The translations under genes and the position numbers were made by a program. The notes beneath the pieces are model-generated. The model was not told the origin of the DNA. It saw nothing but the letters and a program-made list of their open reading frames with translations, and did not search any database. Positions 11,157-21,779 of a stretch of DNA of 64,000 bases are shown here, piece by piece (position 1 is the stretch's first letter; every line of letters starts with the position of its first letter). Where the stretch lies: assembly GCF_902459465.1 (NCBI RefSeq), contig NC_047062.1:31056673-31120672 (forward strand). Direction: 5' to 3'. This DNA comes from Asterias rubens. Its lineage: Eukaryota > Echinodermata > Asteroidea > Forcipulatida > Asteriidae.

Positions 11157-12248
11157 GTAATGTAAAATCCCATTTTTCATTAATTCATTGCCCTGATCAT
11201 TGGCAATGGTAGCCTTGATGTATGGCCATGGTTGCACGATCAATTGCAATGGTTGCCCAGGTGTATGGCAATGATTGCCCTGATAAATGGCAATGGTTGC
11301 CAAGATCAATTGCAATGGTTGCTCTTATAACTAGCAATGGTTGCCCAGATGTCGGCAATTGCTGCCAGGATGTATGGATGGTCGCCCAGATGTATGGCAA
11401 TGTTGCCCAGATTGCAGTTTTTGGTCAGATGTAGAACATTGGTTGCCCAGATCATTGTCAATCGGTGCTCAGTTGTTTTGTAATGTTTGCCCATATGTAT
11501 GATAACGGTTGGCCAGATGACTGGCAATGGTTGCCCAGATGTATGTGGCGATCGTACAGATGACTGTACTTTTATTGTTGACCATGACTGTAGGACTACA
11601 TGACTGACAATGGTTGCACAAATGACTTGCAATGATTGCCCTGTTAATGGGTCAATGGTTGCCCAGCAGACAATAGTTGCCCTTTTGACTGGCAGTAATT
11701 GCTCAGATGATTGGCGATGGTGTCCAAGGTCTAGGGCAATTGTACACAAATGACTGGCAATTATTGCTCAGATGAATGGTAATGATTGCCAGATAGATGG
11801 CAGAGGCTCCCCAGATGTTGGGCAAAAGGTTACCCCGTTTAATGGCAGTGGTTGTACAGTTGTATGGCAAGGGTTGCCCAAAGGAATGGCATTGGTTGCA
11901 CCTATTATTGACAATGGTTGCCTACTTGTATGCCCTTTGTTCCCCAGATGCATGGCATTGTTGCCCAGATAGCAATGGTGTCCCAGACGAATGGCAATAA
12001 TGGTTGCCCAGATGGCTAGCATTGGTTGCCCCAATGTATGGCAATGGATGCCCAGATTTATGGCAATGGTTTGCCAAGATGATTGGCAATGGTTGCCCAG
12101 GTGATTGGCAATGGTTGCCTTGATGGTTTGCAATGGTTGCTCAGTTGTATGGATATTGTTACCTAGATGATGGTGGTTGCCAAGAGGACTAGCTTTAGTT
12201 GCCCAGATGAATTTAATCTCAATCTTGATTTCTTTTCTCCCCTTCTAG

Positions 12249-12348
12249 AAATTCATGACATTGCTGGTTGAATACATGAAGTAATGGTGTCAGAGACCTG
12301 CAAGTGCCTACCATCTACCCAGTCATCCATGTAGCATCTACACTATAG
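12249..12348 (+). other. Exon-like cassette 8
   Basis: The acceptor CCCCTTCTAG with TTGAT upstream and the donor ATAG|GTATGT bracket 100 bp. The first Cys codon is changed (AAATTC), and the frame stops at the shared TAA. Confidence 0.6.
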
Positions 12349-12803
12349 GTATGTAAAATCCCATTTTTGATTGGTTTGTTGCCCACATCATTGGCAAGGG
12401 TTGCCCAGATGAATAGCAATGGTTGCCCAGATGGATGACATTGGTTGCCCTGATGATTGATATAATTATGGTTGCCCAGATGAATTACAGTGATTGCCCA
12501 GGTGACATGCAATAGTTGCCCAGATGCATGACATTGTTGCCCAGATTCGTTGGTGTCCAAGATAATGGCAATATGGTTGCCCAGATGGCTAGCATTGGTT
12601 GCCCAAATGTATGGCAATGGATGGCCAGATTAATGGTAGTGGTTGCCAAGATGACTGGCAATGGTTGCCCAGATCATTGTCAATGGTTGTGCTGTTTAAT
12701 TGCTATTGTTGCCTAAATAATGGTAATTGTTGCCAAAAGGACAAGCTATAGTTGCCCAGTTGAATTAAATCTCAACCTTGATTTCATTTTCCCTTTTTTA
12801 AAG

Positions 12804-12905
12804 AAATGCGTGCCATCCTTGGATGAATACACAAAGTGTTGGTGTCAGAGACCTGCAAGTGCCTACCATCTACCCAGTCATGCATGTACCACCTACACAT
12901 CATAG
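12804..12905 (+). other. Exon-like cassette 9
   Basis: The acceptor is weakened to TTTTTTAAAG and the donor is ATAG|GTACGT. The frame is open for 33 codons (K-C-V-P-S-L-D-E-Y-T-K-C-W-C-Q-R-P) and meets TAG only in its last three bases. Length 102 bp. Confidence 0.6.
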
Positions 12906-13880
12906 GTACGTAAAATAAAAAATTAATTACCATAGTTGCCCAGGTGTATGAAAATGATTGCCCAGAAAAATGTCCATGGTTGCCCAGATGACTAGCAATG
13001 GTTGCCCTGATAACTAGCAATAGTTGCCCAGATGTTTGGCAATGGTTGCCCAGATGACTAGCAATGGTTGCCCAGATGACTAGCAATGGTTGCCTAGATG
13101 CATGGTAATGGTTGCCCTAATGAATGACATTGGTTGCCCTGATGATTGACATAAATGGTTGCCCTGATGAATTACAATGATGCCAGGTGACATGCAATGG
13201 TTGTCCATATATTGACAATGGTTGCCTACTTGTATGCCCTTTATTGCCCAGATGCATGGCATTGATGCAGGTGTATGGCAATGATTGCCCAGATAAATGG
13301 CCATGGTTGCCAAGATCAGTTGCAATGGTTGACCTTATAACTGGCAATTATTGCCCAGATAAATGGTAATGATGCCAGATAAATGGCAGAGGCTCCCCAG
13401 ATGTAGGGCAAATGGTTGCCTCGTTGAATAGAAGTGGTTGTACAGTTGTATAGCAAGGGTTGCCCCAAGGAATGGCATGTTGCCCATATTGCTGACAATG
13501 GTTGCCTACTTGTATGCCCTTTGTTCTCCCAGATGCATGGCATTGTTGCCCGGATTGCAATGGTGTCCCAGATAAATGGCAGTGTGGGTGTCCAGATGGC
13601 TAGCATTGGTTGCCCCATAATGTATGGTAATGGATGCCCAGATCTATGGCAATGGATTCCCAGGTGATTGGCAATGGTTACCCCAATGAAAGGTAATGGT
13701 TGCCAAGATGACTGGCTATGGTTGCCCAGATGTTTTGCAATGGTTGCCCAAATCATTGTCAATTATTGATCTGTTGTATTGCTATTGTTGCCTAGATAAT
13801 GGTAATGGTTGCCAAGGGGACGAGCTATAGTTGCCCAGTTGAATTAAATCTCAACCTTGATGTCATTTTCCCTTTTTTAG

Positions 13881-13973
13881 AAATGCTTGTCTTTCTTGGA
13901 TGAATACAAAAAGGAATGGTGTCAGAGACCTGCAAGTGCCTGCCCCATCATCCATCAACCATCTACACAACAG
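13881..13973 (+). other. Exon-like cassette 10, fully open
   Basis: The acceptor CCCTTTTTTAG and donor CAG|GTATGT are both strong. The cassette is 93 bp, exactly 31 codons, open throughout: K-C-L-S-F-L-D-E-Y, then W-C-Q-R-P-A-S-A-C-P. It is the best candidate for a functional copy among the internal cassettes, although its second half is in a different frame from cassette 1. Confidence 0.65.
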
Positions 13974-14953
13974 GTATGTCAAATCCCATTTTGGATTGGT
14001 TCATTTGCACAGATCGATCATTGGCAATGGTTGCCTTGTATACGGCAATGGTTGCTCAACCAATTACAAAAGTTGCCCAGGTGTATGGCAATGATTGCCC
14101 AGATAAATGGCCTCGGTTGCCAAGATCAATCGCAATGGTTGCCCTGATAACTATAGCAATAGTTGCCCAGATTTAAGGCACATGATGCCCAGATGAATGA
14201 CAAGTTGCCCAGATGATTGACATATGGTCGCCCAGATGAATTACAGTGATGGCCAGGTGACATGCATTGGTTTTCCATATTATTGACAATGGTTGCCTAC
14301 TTGTATGCCCTTTGTTGCCCAGATGCATGGCATTGTTGCCCAGGTTGCAATGGTGTCCCAGGTGTACGGCAATGATTGCCCAGATAAATGGCCTTGGTTG
14401 CCAAGATCGGTTGCAATGGTTGCCCTGATAACTAGTAACTTTTGACATTGTCCTTTTGACTGGCAGTAATTGCTCAGATGAATGGCAATGGTGTCCCAGT
14501 TCTAGGCAATCGTTGCACAAATAATGTCGGCAATTATTGCCCAGATAAATGGCAGAGGCTCCCTAGATGTAGGGCAAATGGTTGCCTCGTTGAATGGCAG
14601 TGGTTGTACAGTTGTCTGGCAAGGGTTGCCCAAAGGAATGGCATGTTGCCCATATTATTGACAATGGTTGCCTACTTGTATGCCCTTTGTTCCCCAGATG
14701 CATGGCATTGTTGCCCAGATTGCAATGGTGTCCAAGATAAATGGCATTATGGGTGCCCAGATGGCTAGCATTGGTTGCCCCATAATGTAATGGATGCCCA
14801 GATTTATGACAATGGTGGCCAAGATGACTGGCAATGATTGCCCAGATGTTTGGCAATGGTTGCCCAAATCATTGTTAATGGTTGCCAAGAGAACAAGCTA
14901 TAGTTGCCCAGTTGAATTAAATCTCAACCTTGATTTCATTTTCCCTTTTTTAG

Positions 14954-15048
14954 AAATGCGTGCCTTTCTTGGATGAATACACAAAGTAATGGTGTCAGAG
15001 ACCTGCAAGTGCCTGCCCTATCATCCATCAACCATCTACACAACATAG
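14954..15048 (+). other. Exon-like cassette 11
   Basis: The acceptor CCCTTTTTTAG and donor ATAG|GTATGT bracket 95 bp. It is very like cassette 10 but keeps the TAA found in cassettes 7 and 8. Confidence 0.6.
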
Positions 15049-15940
15049 GTATGTAAAACCCCTTTTTGGATTGGTTCATTTGCCCAGATCGATCATTGGC
15101 AATGGTTGCCTTGATGATGGCAATGGTTTCCTTGTATACGGCAATGGGTGCTCAATCAATTACCAAAGTTGCCCAGGTGATGTATGGCAATGATTGCCCA
15201 GATAAATGGCCTTGGTTGCCAAGATTAATTGCAATGGTTGCCCTTGATAACTAGCAATTGCTGCCTAGATGTATGGCAATGGTTGCCCAGCTAGATGACT
15301 TTCAGTTGTTGCCTAGATGTGTGGTAGTGGTTGCCCAGATGATTCACATAAATGGTTGCCCAGATAAATCACAGTGATGCCCAGGTGACATGCATTGGTT
15401 GTCCATATATTGACAATGGTTGCCTGCTTGTATGCCCTTTGTTGCCCAGATGCATGGCATTGTTGCCCAGATTGCAATGGTGTCCCACGTGTACGGCAAT
15501 GATTGCCCAGATAAATGGCCATGGTTGCCAAGATCAATTGTAACGATTGCCCTAATAACTAGCAATTGCTGCCTAGATGTATGGCAATGGTTGCCCAGCT
15601 AGATGACTAGCAATTGTTGCCTAGATTGTAGTGGTTTCCCAGATGATTGACATATGGTTGCCCAGACGAATTACAGTGATTGCCAAGGTGACCTGAATGG
15701 TGTTTTTACCCAGATGTAGGGCAATGGTTGTACTTGGTACATGGCAATGGTAATGGTTTCCCAGATGACTCTGGCATTGGTTGCCCATATCATTGGCAAT
15801 AGCTGTCTAATCGTATGCCCTTGGTTGCCGCGTTGCATGCGATTGTTGCCCAGATTGCACTGGCTGCCTAGATGAATTGCCATTGGTTGCCCAGATGACT
15901 AGCATTTCTTGACAATGATTTTCATTTCTCCTCTCTCTAG

Positions 15941-16276
15941 AAATGCGTGCCATTCTCCAATGAATGCTCATCCAAAGTGTTTGTGTCTGAGACCTACAAG
16001 TGCTTACCATCTACCCGCTGTCTTCCCATCCTGCACCTGTTTAGATGTTTGAGGGTTACAATAGAGGTATTTAACATCCCGGTGGTTACACTAACATTAA
16101 AAAAGTGGGCTGTGTTTGCAGCACTTTTACAGACGGCACCCCTATACGCCACATGCCACAACATTTTGGGGACTTCATGCTGGCATCAGCCTAACCCAAA
16201 TGAATGGTTTTCCCTACAGATTGATAACAGACTTAAAAAATATAAACAAGTTTTGATTAACAATACCCCTTTTTAA
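15941..16276 (+). CDS. Last cassette extending into a Cys-rich ORF (possible terminal exon)
   Basis: This is the twelfth cassette. The acceptor (TCTCCTCTCTCTAG) is strong, with a TTGAC word about 30 bases upstream. From the first exon base the frame is open for 111 codons and then stops with TAA. It begins KCVPFSNECSSKVFVSE, continues with K-C-L-P-S-T-R-C, and has Cys at residues 2, 9, 21, 27 and 36, two more than the equivalent part of cassette 1. The sequence ATAGAG|GTATTT at 16061-16072 is the decayed counterpart of the donor in the other copies, so splicing may fail and the exon may run on to the stop. The later residues (about 43-111) have no recognisable domain. It could be the 3' terminal exon of a gene made of these cassettes, or a chance read-through. 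Confidence 0.35.
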   Translation, partial: KCVPFSNECSSKVFVSETYKCLPSTRCLPILHLFRCLRVTIEVFNIPVVTLTLKKWAVFAALLQTAPLYATCHNILGTSCWHQPNPNEWFSLQIDNRLKKYKQVLINNTPF

Positions 16277-16293
16277 AACTATTTAAGTCATTA

Positions 16294-16628
16294 ATTAAAG
16301 ACGCTGGACACTATTGCTAGTTGTCAAAGACCAGTCTTCTCACTTGGTGTATCTCAACATATGCATGCATTAACAAACCTGTGAAAGTTTGAGCTCAATA
16401 ACAATGAAAGGAAAAACCCCTTGTCACACTAAGTTGTGTGCTTAAAGTTGCATGATTTCGAAACCTCAAAATCTAATTCTGAGATCTCGCAATCAAATTC
16501 ATGGAAAATTCAGAGGGTTTCTCACAATGTATTATACTATCAACAGCTCTCAATTGCTTGTTACCAAGTAAGGTGTTATGCTAATAACAATTTTGAGTAA
16601 TTACCAATTAGTGTCTACTGCCTTTAAT
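16294..16628 (+). mobile_element. TTAA-MITE family A, copy 4
   Basis: It begins TTAAAGACGCTGGACACTAT and ends TAGTGTCTACTGCCTTTAA. The central GAGACCTCA palindrome is partly decayed (GAAACCTCA / TGAGATCTCG). It is about 50 bp shorter than full copies because of internal loss. Confidence 0.8.
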
Positions 16629-16817
16629 AAGGTTTACAGATGTAGGATATGTATATAGAAGATCAAAGATTGGAATGCGTTACTGTTTAAAATGAATTAT
16701 TTGATACGACAGAGTTAAACAGTTTTAAGTGATGTCACTGGTCACATCGTCTATAGCCAATAACTGTCACTGCGCCTTGAACACCCAGCAGGGGTGGATA
16801 TGTGCGCATTACAAGAC

Positions 16818-16819
<2 letters not shown>

Positions 16820-16847
<28 letters not shown>
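16820..16847. repeat. (TTA)n microsatellite
   Basis: This is a run of about nine TTA/ATT units between two MITE copies. Confidence 0.9.
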
Positions 16848-16848
<1 letters not shown>

Positions 16849-16908
16849 TGTTATCTTCAAGTGTATGAGTTTGAGAAGTGCAGTGCATATAAATGGAAAC
16901 ATCAAATG

Positions 16909-17227
16909 GCTTTAAGGCACTGGACACATTTATTATCTCACTTGGTGTATCCCAAATTATAAAACCTGTTGGGCTCAATTGGTCATCGAAGTTTCAAGAG
17001 AATAATGTAAAAAAAAACACCCTTGTTGATTTCAGATGCATAATAAAAGTCTTCAGACCTGACGTCTTTTATTATTTGAGTGATATTACCTCTTTCTAAA
17101 AAAAACTACGTTACTTCAGAGAGAGCCATTTTACCATATTAAAACATCTCTCCAGTGCTCATGGCCTAGAAAGTTTTGATACTAACAATTATTATAAGTA
17201 GTTACCAATAGTGTCCAGTGCCTTTAC
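16909..17227 (+). mobile_element. TTAA-MITE family A, copy 5 (diverged)
   Basis: It has TTTAAGGCACTGGACACATT at the left and CCAATAGTGTCCAGTGCC at the right. The middle has lost one arm of the usual palindrome. Confidence 0.75.
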
Positions 17228-18175
17228 ATCTGTACATCTTACACATCAATGAATCATGGTTTACCCATGTCAGTATTTACAATAATTGTTTTTAATTAAA
17301 AAACTCACATTCTGTAAAACAATGCCCTTCAAATGTTTTGGCTCTGTGGCTCTAGTAAACCATTGACGTTGAACTTATTTAAAGAAGTAAGTCATCCTTT
17401 TGTGTTTTTATTAGGAATTTACACAATTTTGTTTAAATATTATAATTTTTTCATAGAAAGTTCTCTTACTGTTGACATACAAGTCTCACAAACTCATCCC
17501 TAAGTCATTGTTGACCTTTTGTTGGCACACATTTATTGTGTAAAGAAAGTAGTTCTGTTTTGGGGCAAGTTTAATTTAATTAAGTGAACATGGTGTATAC
17601 AGACTGTTGTGTAAGTCTGACAATTTTTGTTAAAGCCTTTTAATGGGAACATTTAATTAGATGACAATTGTACTAATTGAGATTACTTTTCTCAATTAAC
17701 TAAAACAAAAGTACCAGAAAAGTAAAACATTACCATGTGGACAGAAACCAACCTTCCACAAACTACGTGAAATCAGCATAAATTAATGCACAAAATTAGT
17801 TGTAACAGCTTAGCAGTGTTGTTTATTTATTGATAAATGAGATAACTCAAAAATAGTGTATCAAAGGTATTGTGTCCAGTAGATAAAATATCACTTTTCA
17901 CAAGATTCTGTTTTTCAGGCTAGTTCATTTACAAAGTACAGTAAAGCTATTGGTTTTATAATAACCTTAAAATTGTATTGTTTATAGTATATTATTTGGA
18001 GTTGTCAAATAAAATAACTATTTAAATGAAGCAAAACATCTATTTATTCTCTTATTTTGTTGTGATATACTTGTACTTATGTTTATTGTTGAATTAATTA
18101 GGGAAGACATAGAACTTAATTAAAGCACAAGATGTATTCTATTGAGCAAAGTTTGAACAATACATTTGTTCTCCT
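17228..18175. other. AT-rich, no gene recognised
   Basis: I see no coding signal, tandem repeat or mobile element in this stretch. Confidence 0.5.
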
Positions 18176-18850
18176 CTAATCCCAAAGTACAATACCTTTA
18201 AAAACTTAAACCACTCCTTATACCGTCATTACATTTAAATAACAAGTTCCTTTAATATAAAATGAGTCCCTTTAATCCAGAAAGTACCACACCTTTAAAA
18301 ACCGTACTTCCACTTATACCATCATAACATTTAAATTAAACAAGTTCCTTTAATATAAAATGAGCCCCTTTAATCCTGAAAATACTACACCTTTAAAAAC
18401 CTTATACCACTTATACCATCATAACAATAAAATAAAATAAGTTCCTTTAATATAAAATGAACCCATTTACTCCAGAAAGTACCACACCTTTAAAACCCTA
18501 ACTACCACTTATACCATTATTACAATTAAATAAAACAAGCTCCTTTAACATAAAATGAACCCCTTTATTCCAGAAAGTACCACACCTTTTAAAACCTAAC
18601 TACCACTTATACCATTATTACAATTAAATAAAACAAGTTCCTTTAATATAAAATGAACCCATTTACTCCAGAAAGTACCACACCTTTAAAACCCTAACTA
18701 CCACTTATACCATCATTACAATTAAATAAAAAATGTTCCTTTAATATAAACTGAGCCCCTTTAGTCCAGAAAGTACCACACCTTTAAAAACTTAAACCAC
18801 TTCTTATACCATCATTACAATTAAAAGAAACAAATTCCCTAACACTTAAA
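18176..18850. repeat. ~98-bp tandem repeat, about 6-7 copies
   Basis: Each unit carries AGAAAGTACCACACCTTTAA, CCACTTATACCAT and TTCCTTTAATATAAAATGA. Successive units start near 18180, 18281, 18380, 18477, 18573, 18674 and 18771. The unit is AT-rich and non-coding. Confidence 0.9.
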
Positions 18851-19069
18851 TAATACCTGTACACCTTTAAACCAATATTGCGAGATATTTGTTACATGTA
18901 GTTGTATCCCTTTAATGCAATTCGAACTGTTCCGTTAAAACAATACGACACTACAGTGAAGTCCCAAGAACCTATATGCCCATAAACAATACTTAAATCT
19001 ACCCAGCATCTCCCCTTTAGACCACACCCAATCCCAATGATGTATATCTCCATACAGTCATTCCCCATC

Positions 19070-19500
19070 AATGGTCCTGCTCATCAGCACACTCAGCAAC
19101 CTCCATGTCCCTAGTCCCAACCCTAACCCATCACTCCTACCATCACCCAAGCCCTCATCCCAATCCTCTCAGCCCATCACTCCTACCATCACCCAATCCC
19201 TTACCCTAACCCATCACTCCCACCATCACCCAAGCCCTCATCCCAATCCTCCCAGCCCATCACTCCTACCATCACCCAATCCCTTACCCTAACCCATCAC
19301 TCCCACCATCACCCAAGCCCTCATCCCAATCCTCCCAGCCCATCACTCCTACCATCACCCAATCCCTTACCCTAACCCATCACTTCAACCATCACCCCAG
19401 CCCCAACCCTAACTCATCATCTGTTCCATCACCCAGCCCCTCATCCAAGCCAGTCCAGCCCATCCTCACAAGTCCTAACCCATCACCCAAACTCTCATCC
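19070..19500. repeat. 83-bp C-rich tandem repeat
   Basis: Units include CCCTTACCCTAACCCATCAC at 19199, 19282 and 19365, a period of 83 bp, with a subrepeat CATCACTCCTACCATCACCC. The strand is almost free of G. Diverged CCCATCAC-type units continue to about 19620. Confidence 0.88.
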
Positions 19501-19814
19501 CAACCAGCCCATCACTCCTCTCCTCACCCCAATCAGCCTAGCCCACTGACTGACTGCCCGGCATCCTCCCAGCCCATCACCCCAAGCCCCATCTCTAAGT
19601 CTCAAACAGCCAAGCCCACTCAGCAACCTCCTTGGCCCCTCAGCACTTAGAAATTTTACTCCTCCAGCCAAGCTCCAAGGCCCTTGGTAGGCCCTTGTAG
19701 GCCCTTGGTCAGCCTTCAGATCAGCTAGAAATCCAAGGGTTGAGCCAGGGAAAATAAATTCTGAAATATTTTCTAAGTCAGCCATTTTTAACTTCATCAC
19801 TCCAAAAACCGTTA

Positions 19815-19895
19815 GATTTTTATAACAGCTCAGTAGCACAGCAGTGAGAGAGAGTGCTTACAGAGTGGAAGGTCCCCGGTTCAAACCCTGCACAT
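19815..19895 (+). repeat. tRNA-derived SINE head (plus strand)
   Basis: An A-box-like stretch (AGCTCAGTAGCACAGCAG) is followed by a B box GGTTCAAACCC at 19878-19888, about the spacing found in tRNAs. No clean acceptor stem can be folded, so I call this a tRNA-derived repeat rather than a working tRNA. Confidence 0.55.
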
Positions 19896-19930
19896 TTTTA
19901 CAAGATTTATAAAAAAAGTCTTTTTTTAAT

Positions 19931-20026
19931 GGTAAAAGGGTCCCTGGAGGGATTTGAACCCACCCTGCTCACAGCTCCAGGATTCCCTGGGGCTGTGAGC
20001 TAGCCCGCTGCACTACGGCGGCTCTT
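19931..20026 (-). repeat. tRNA-derived SINE head (minus strand)
   Basis: On the minus strand an A-box-like TAGTGCAGCGGGCTAGC (19999-20015) is followed by a B box GGGTTCAAATCCC (19949-19961). The T arm pairs well, and the segment between has a stem resembling a long variable arm, as in Leu or Ser tRNAs. It faces the neighbouring plus-strand SINE head only about 40 bp away. Confidence 0.6.
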
Positions 20027-20779
20027 GAAAAAAATTGCTCGGAACTAATATTTAAACCTTAGAATGGAAAGGTCAAATTAAAAAAAAGGGAGATGAACCC
20101 TATGACCTTTGACCTTCGCAAGAGTCACAAGAAGAAAAATAGAATAAAGACATGTCAGTTGGTGTACGATAAATAAAGGTTTATTTCCAGAACAAAAATA
20201 AAGGATACAAATATTACCAACTGTGTTTAACGAGTAAAGCTAAATGCTATTAATACTAAATACATGTACCAATTAAATAGTTTAACATAAGAAAGTTACC
20301 AATTAAAATATAAAAACTATTTAACTTAAATTTAGGTGTTTTTTGTTCAAGTATAATGATTAGTGTAATTTAAGCAGCGAATTTGAGTGCGTAAGAATTA
20401 TACCAAATTGCTTAAGCATAAGTTACTTGTTTTCTTTATAGAAGACTAAAATAAAGGCCATTAAGATTAAATACATGTAACATTTAAGTAGTTTAACATT
20501 AGAAAGTTACAAAGTAAATTTAACTCAAATTTAGGTCCTTTATTTGAAGTATAACTAAATTAGTAAGCAAAGAATTATAGATTTATCGTAATTTTAACAT
20601 AAGTTACTCATTTTTCTTCATTAAGACCAAAATAAGATCAAAGTTGTCGCAAAATAAAAACTTAAGTAAGTAATAAGTAATAATTCTTACTTCTTATAAA
20701 AGTTATTATAAAATATCAAAGTTTACTTAAATTTTAACATAAATTCACCATTGTCACAATTCAAGTATTAAACATTACG
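20027..20779. other. AT-rich, no gene recognised
   Basis: Two diverged copies of a ~200-bp AT-rich segment (sharing TAAATACATGTA, AGTTTAACAT, AGAAAGTTAC) can be seen near 20245-20420 and 20465-20600. No coding signal is present. Confidence 0.5.
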
Positions 20780-21640
20780 TATCTAAAGCGAGGCTGCCAT
20801 ATAACGCGGTTTAATAGACGCATCGATTGTGTACCAGTTGTGAATTAACGTTCAATTTCTGCAGCCCTTGTTTATACGAACGACACCGCCGACGTTACTC
20901 GAGATTTTATAAACTTGTGACTTGACATTTTATTAACGTCACCTCCTACACATGCCTCATTAAGAGAACATTTCTTAAAGTACAATACACAAAATTGTTT
21001 TTTACAATATCAAAGATAACTCAAACTTTATTTTTTGTTCAAGTCAAAAGAGGATCGTTCGCTGACCTTTAAACACACTGATTAAATATTCACAGATAAT
21101 CATGTCTTTATTTGCTTAACACAGTTCTTGTATTACAAGATACCTTCTAGAAACGAGGCTGTCTTTTCGCACGGCTTAATCAATCGATGCATCGACCCGT
21201 ATAAACGTATAATCTTATTATTCGTATAAACATATTTTCCTTTAAACACACTGATTAAGTATTCACAGAAAATCAAGTCTTTATTTTCTTAACACAGTTA
21301 TTGTATTACAAGATTACTTTCTAGAAACGAGGCTGTCTTTTCGCACGACTTTATTTAACTGATACTTCGACCCGTATAAGTGTATAATCGTATTAATCGT
21401 ATAAACATATTGTCCATTTTTAAACACACTGATATAAGCGTATAATTGACAAACATGTTGTACTTTTAAAACACTGATTAAATATTCACAGAAAATCATC
21501 TATTTTCTTAACACAGTTCTTGTATACTAAGATACCTTTCCAGAAACGAGGCTGTCTTTTCGCACGGCTTAATCAATCGATGCATCGACCCGTATAAACG
21601 TCTCTTCGATCTCGCCAGCGCTTATTCGTAAAAAAATATT
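20780..21640. repeat. ~180-350-bp irregular tandem repeat
   Basis: Four units end in a block like GAAACGAGGCTGTCTTTTCG then CGATGCATCGACCCGTATAA, near 20785 (diverged), 21150, 21325 and 21545. Each of the last three is preceded by AAACACACTGATTAA and TTAACACAGTT. CGATGCATCG is a palindrome. Confidence 0.8.
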
Positions 21641-21779
21641 TCCTTTGACATCGTTACTCAAAATTTTATGAACTTGTAGTGCCTAGTGATATCCTATTAC
21701 GTGTTTGTGTAACTCTTTCAATTTCATTTTGTTTTTATTACACTTAATGAATTATGATTACAGAAGTAATACAACATAT

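Larger units (their letters stand above)
6716..15935. repeat. ~22-bp hairpin minisatellite array with interspersed exon cassettes
   Basis: The array is built on a unit close to CAGATGTATGGCAATGGTTGCC (22 bp, much variation, indels of 1-3 bp). Each unit contains GGCAATGGTTGCC, an inverted repeat with a 5-bp stem (GGCAA/TTGCC) and a TGG loop, so a transcript would carry a long series of small hairpins. Hundreds of units fill about 9 kb and form the spacers between repeated ~100-bp cassettes that look like exons (listed separately). Long blocks are themselves duplicated; for example the blocks before the cassettes at 12249, 13881 and 14954 share the same order of variants. Because 22 is not a multiple of 3, the many short frames rich in WAT and LGNH on the minus strand are by-products. 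Confidence 0.9.

Noticed and set aside
6687..15565. Dozens of short WAT/LGNHC-rich ORFs
   Set aside because: They are translations of a 22-bp minisatellite in three rotating frames.
6716..15935. CRISPR-like array (regular repeats with spacers)
   Set aside because: The repeats are variable, the spacers are themselves repeats, and the context is eukaryotic with no Cas genes.
19071..19292. Pro/Ser-rich 73-codon ORF
   Set aside because: It is a translation of the C-rich 83-bp repeat.
19815..19895. Functional tRNA gene
   Set aside because: Box A and B words are present, but no acceptor stem or proper anticodon arm can be drawn.
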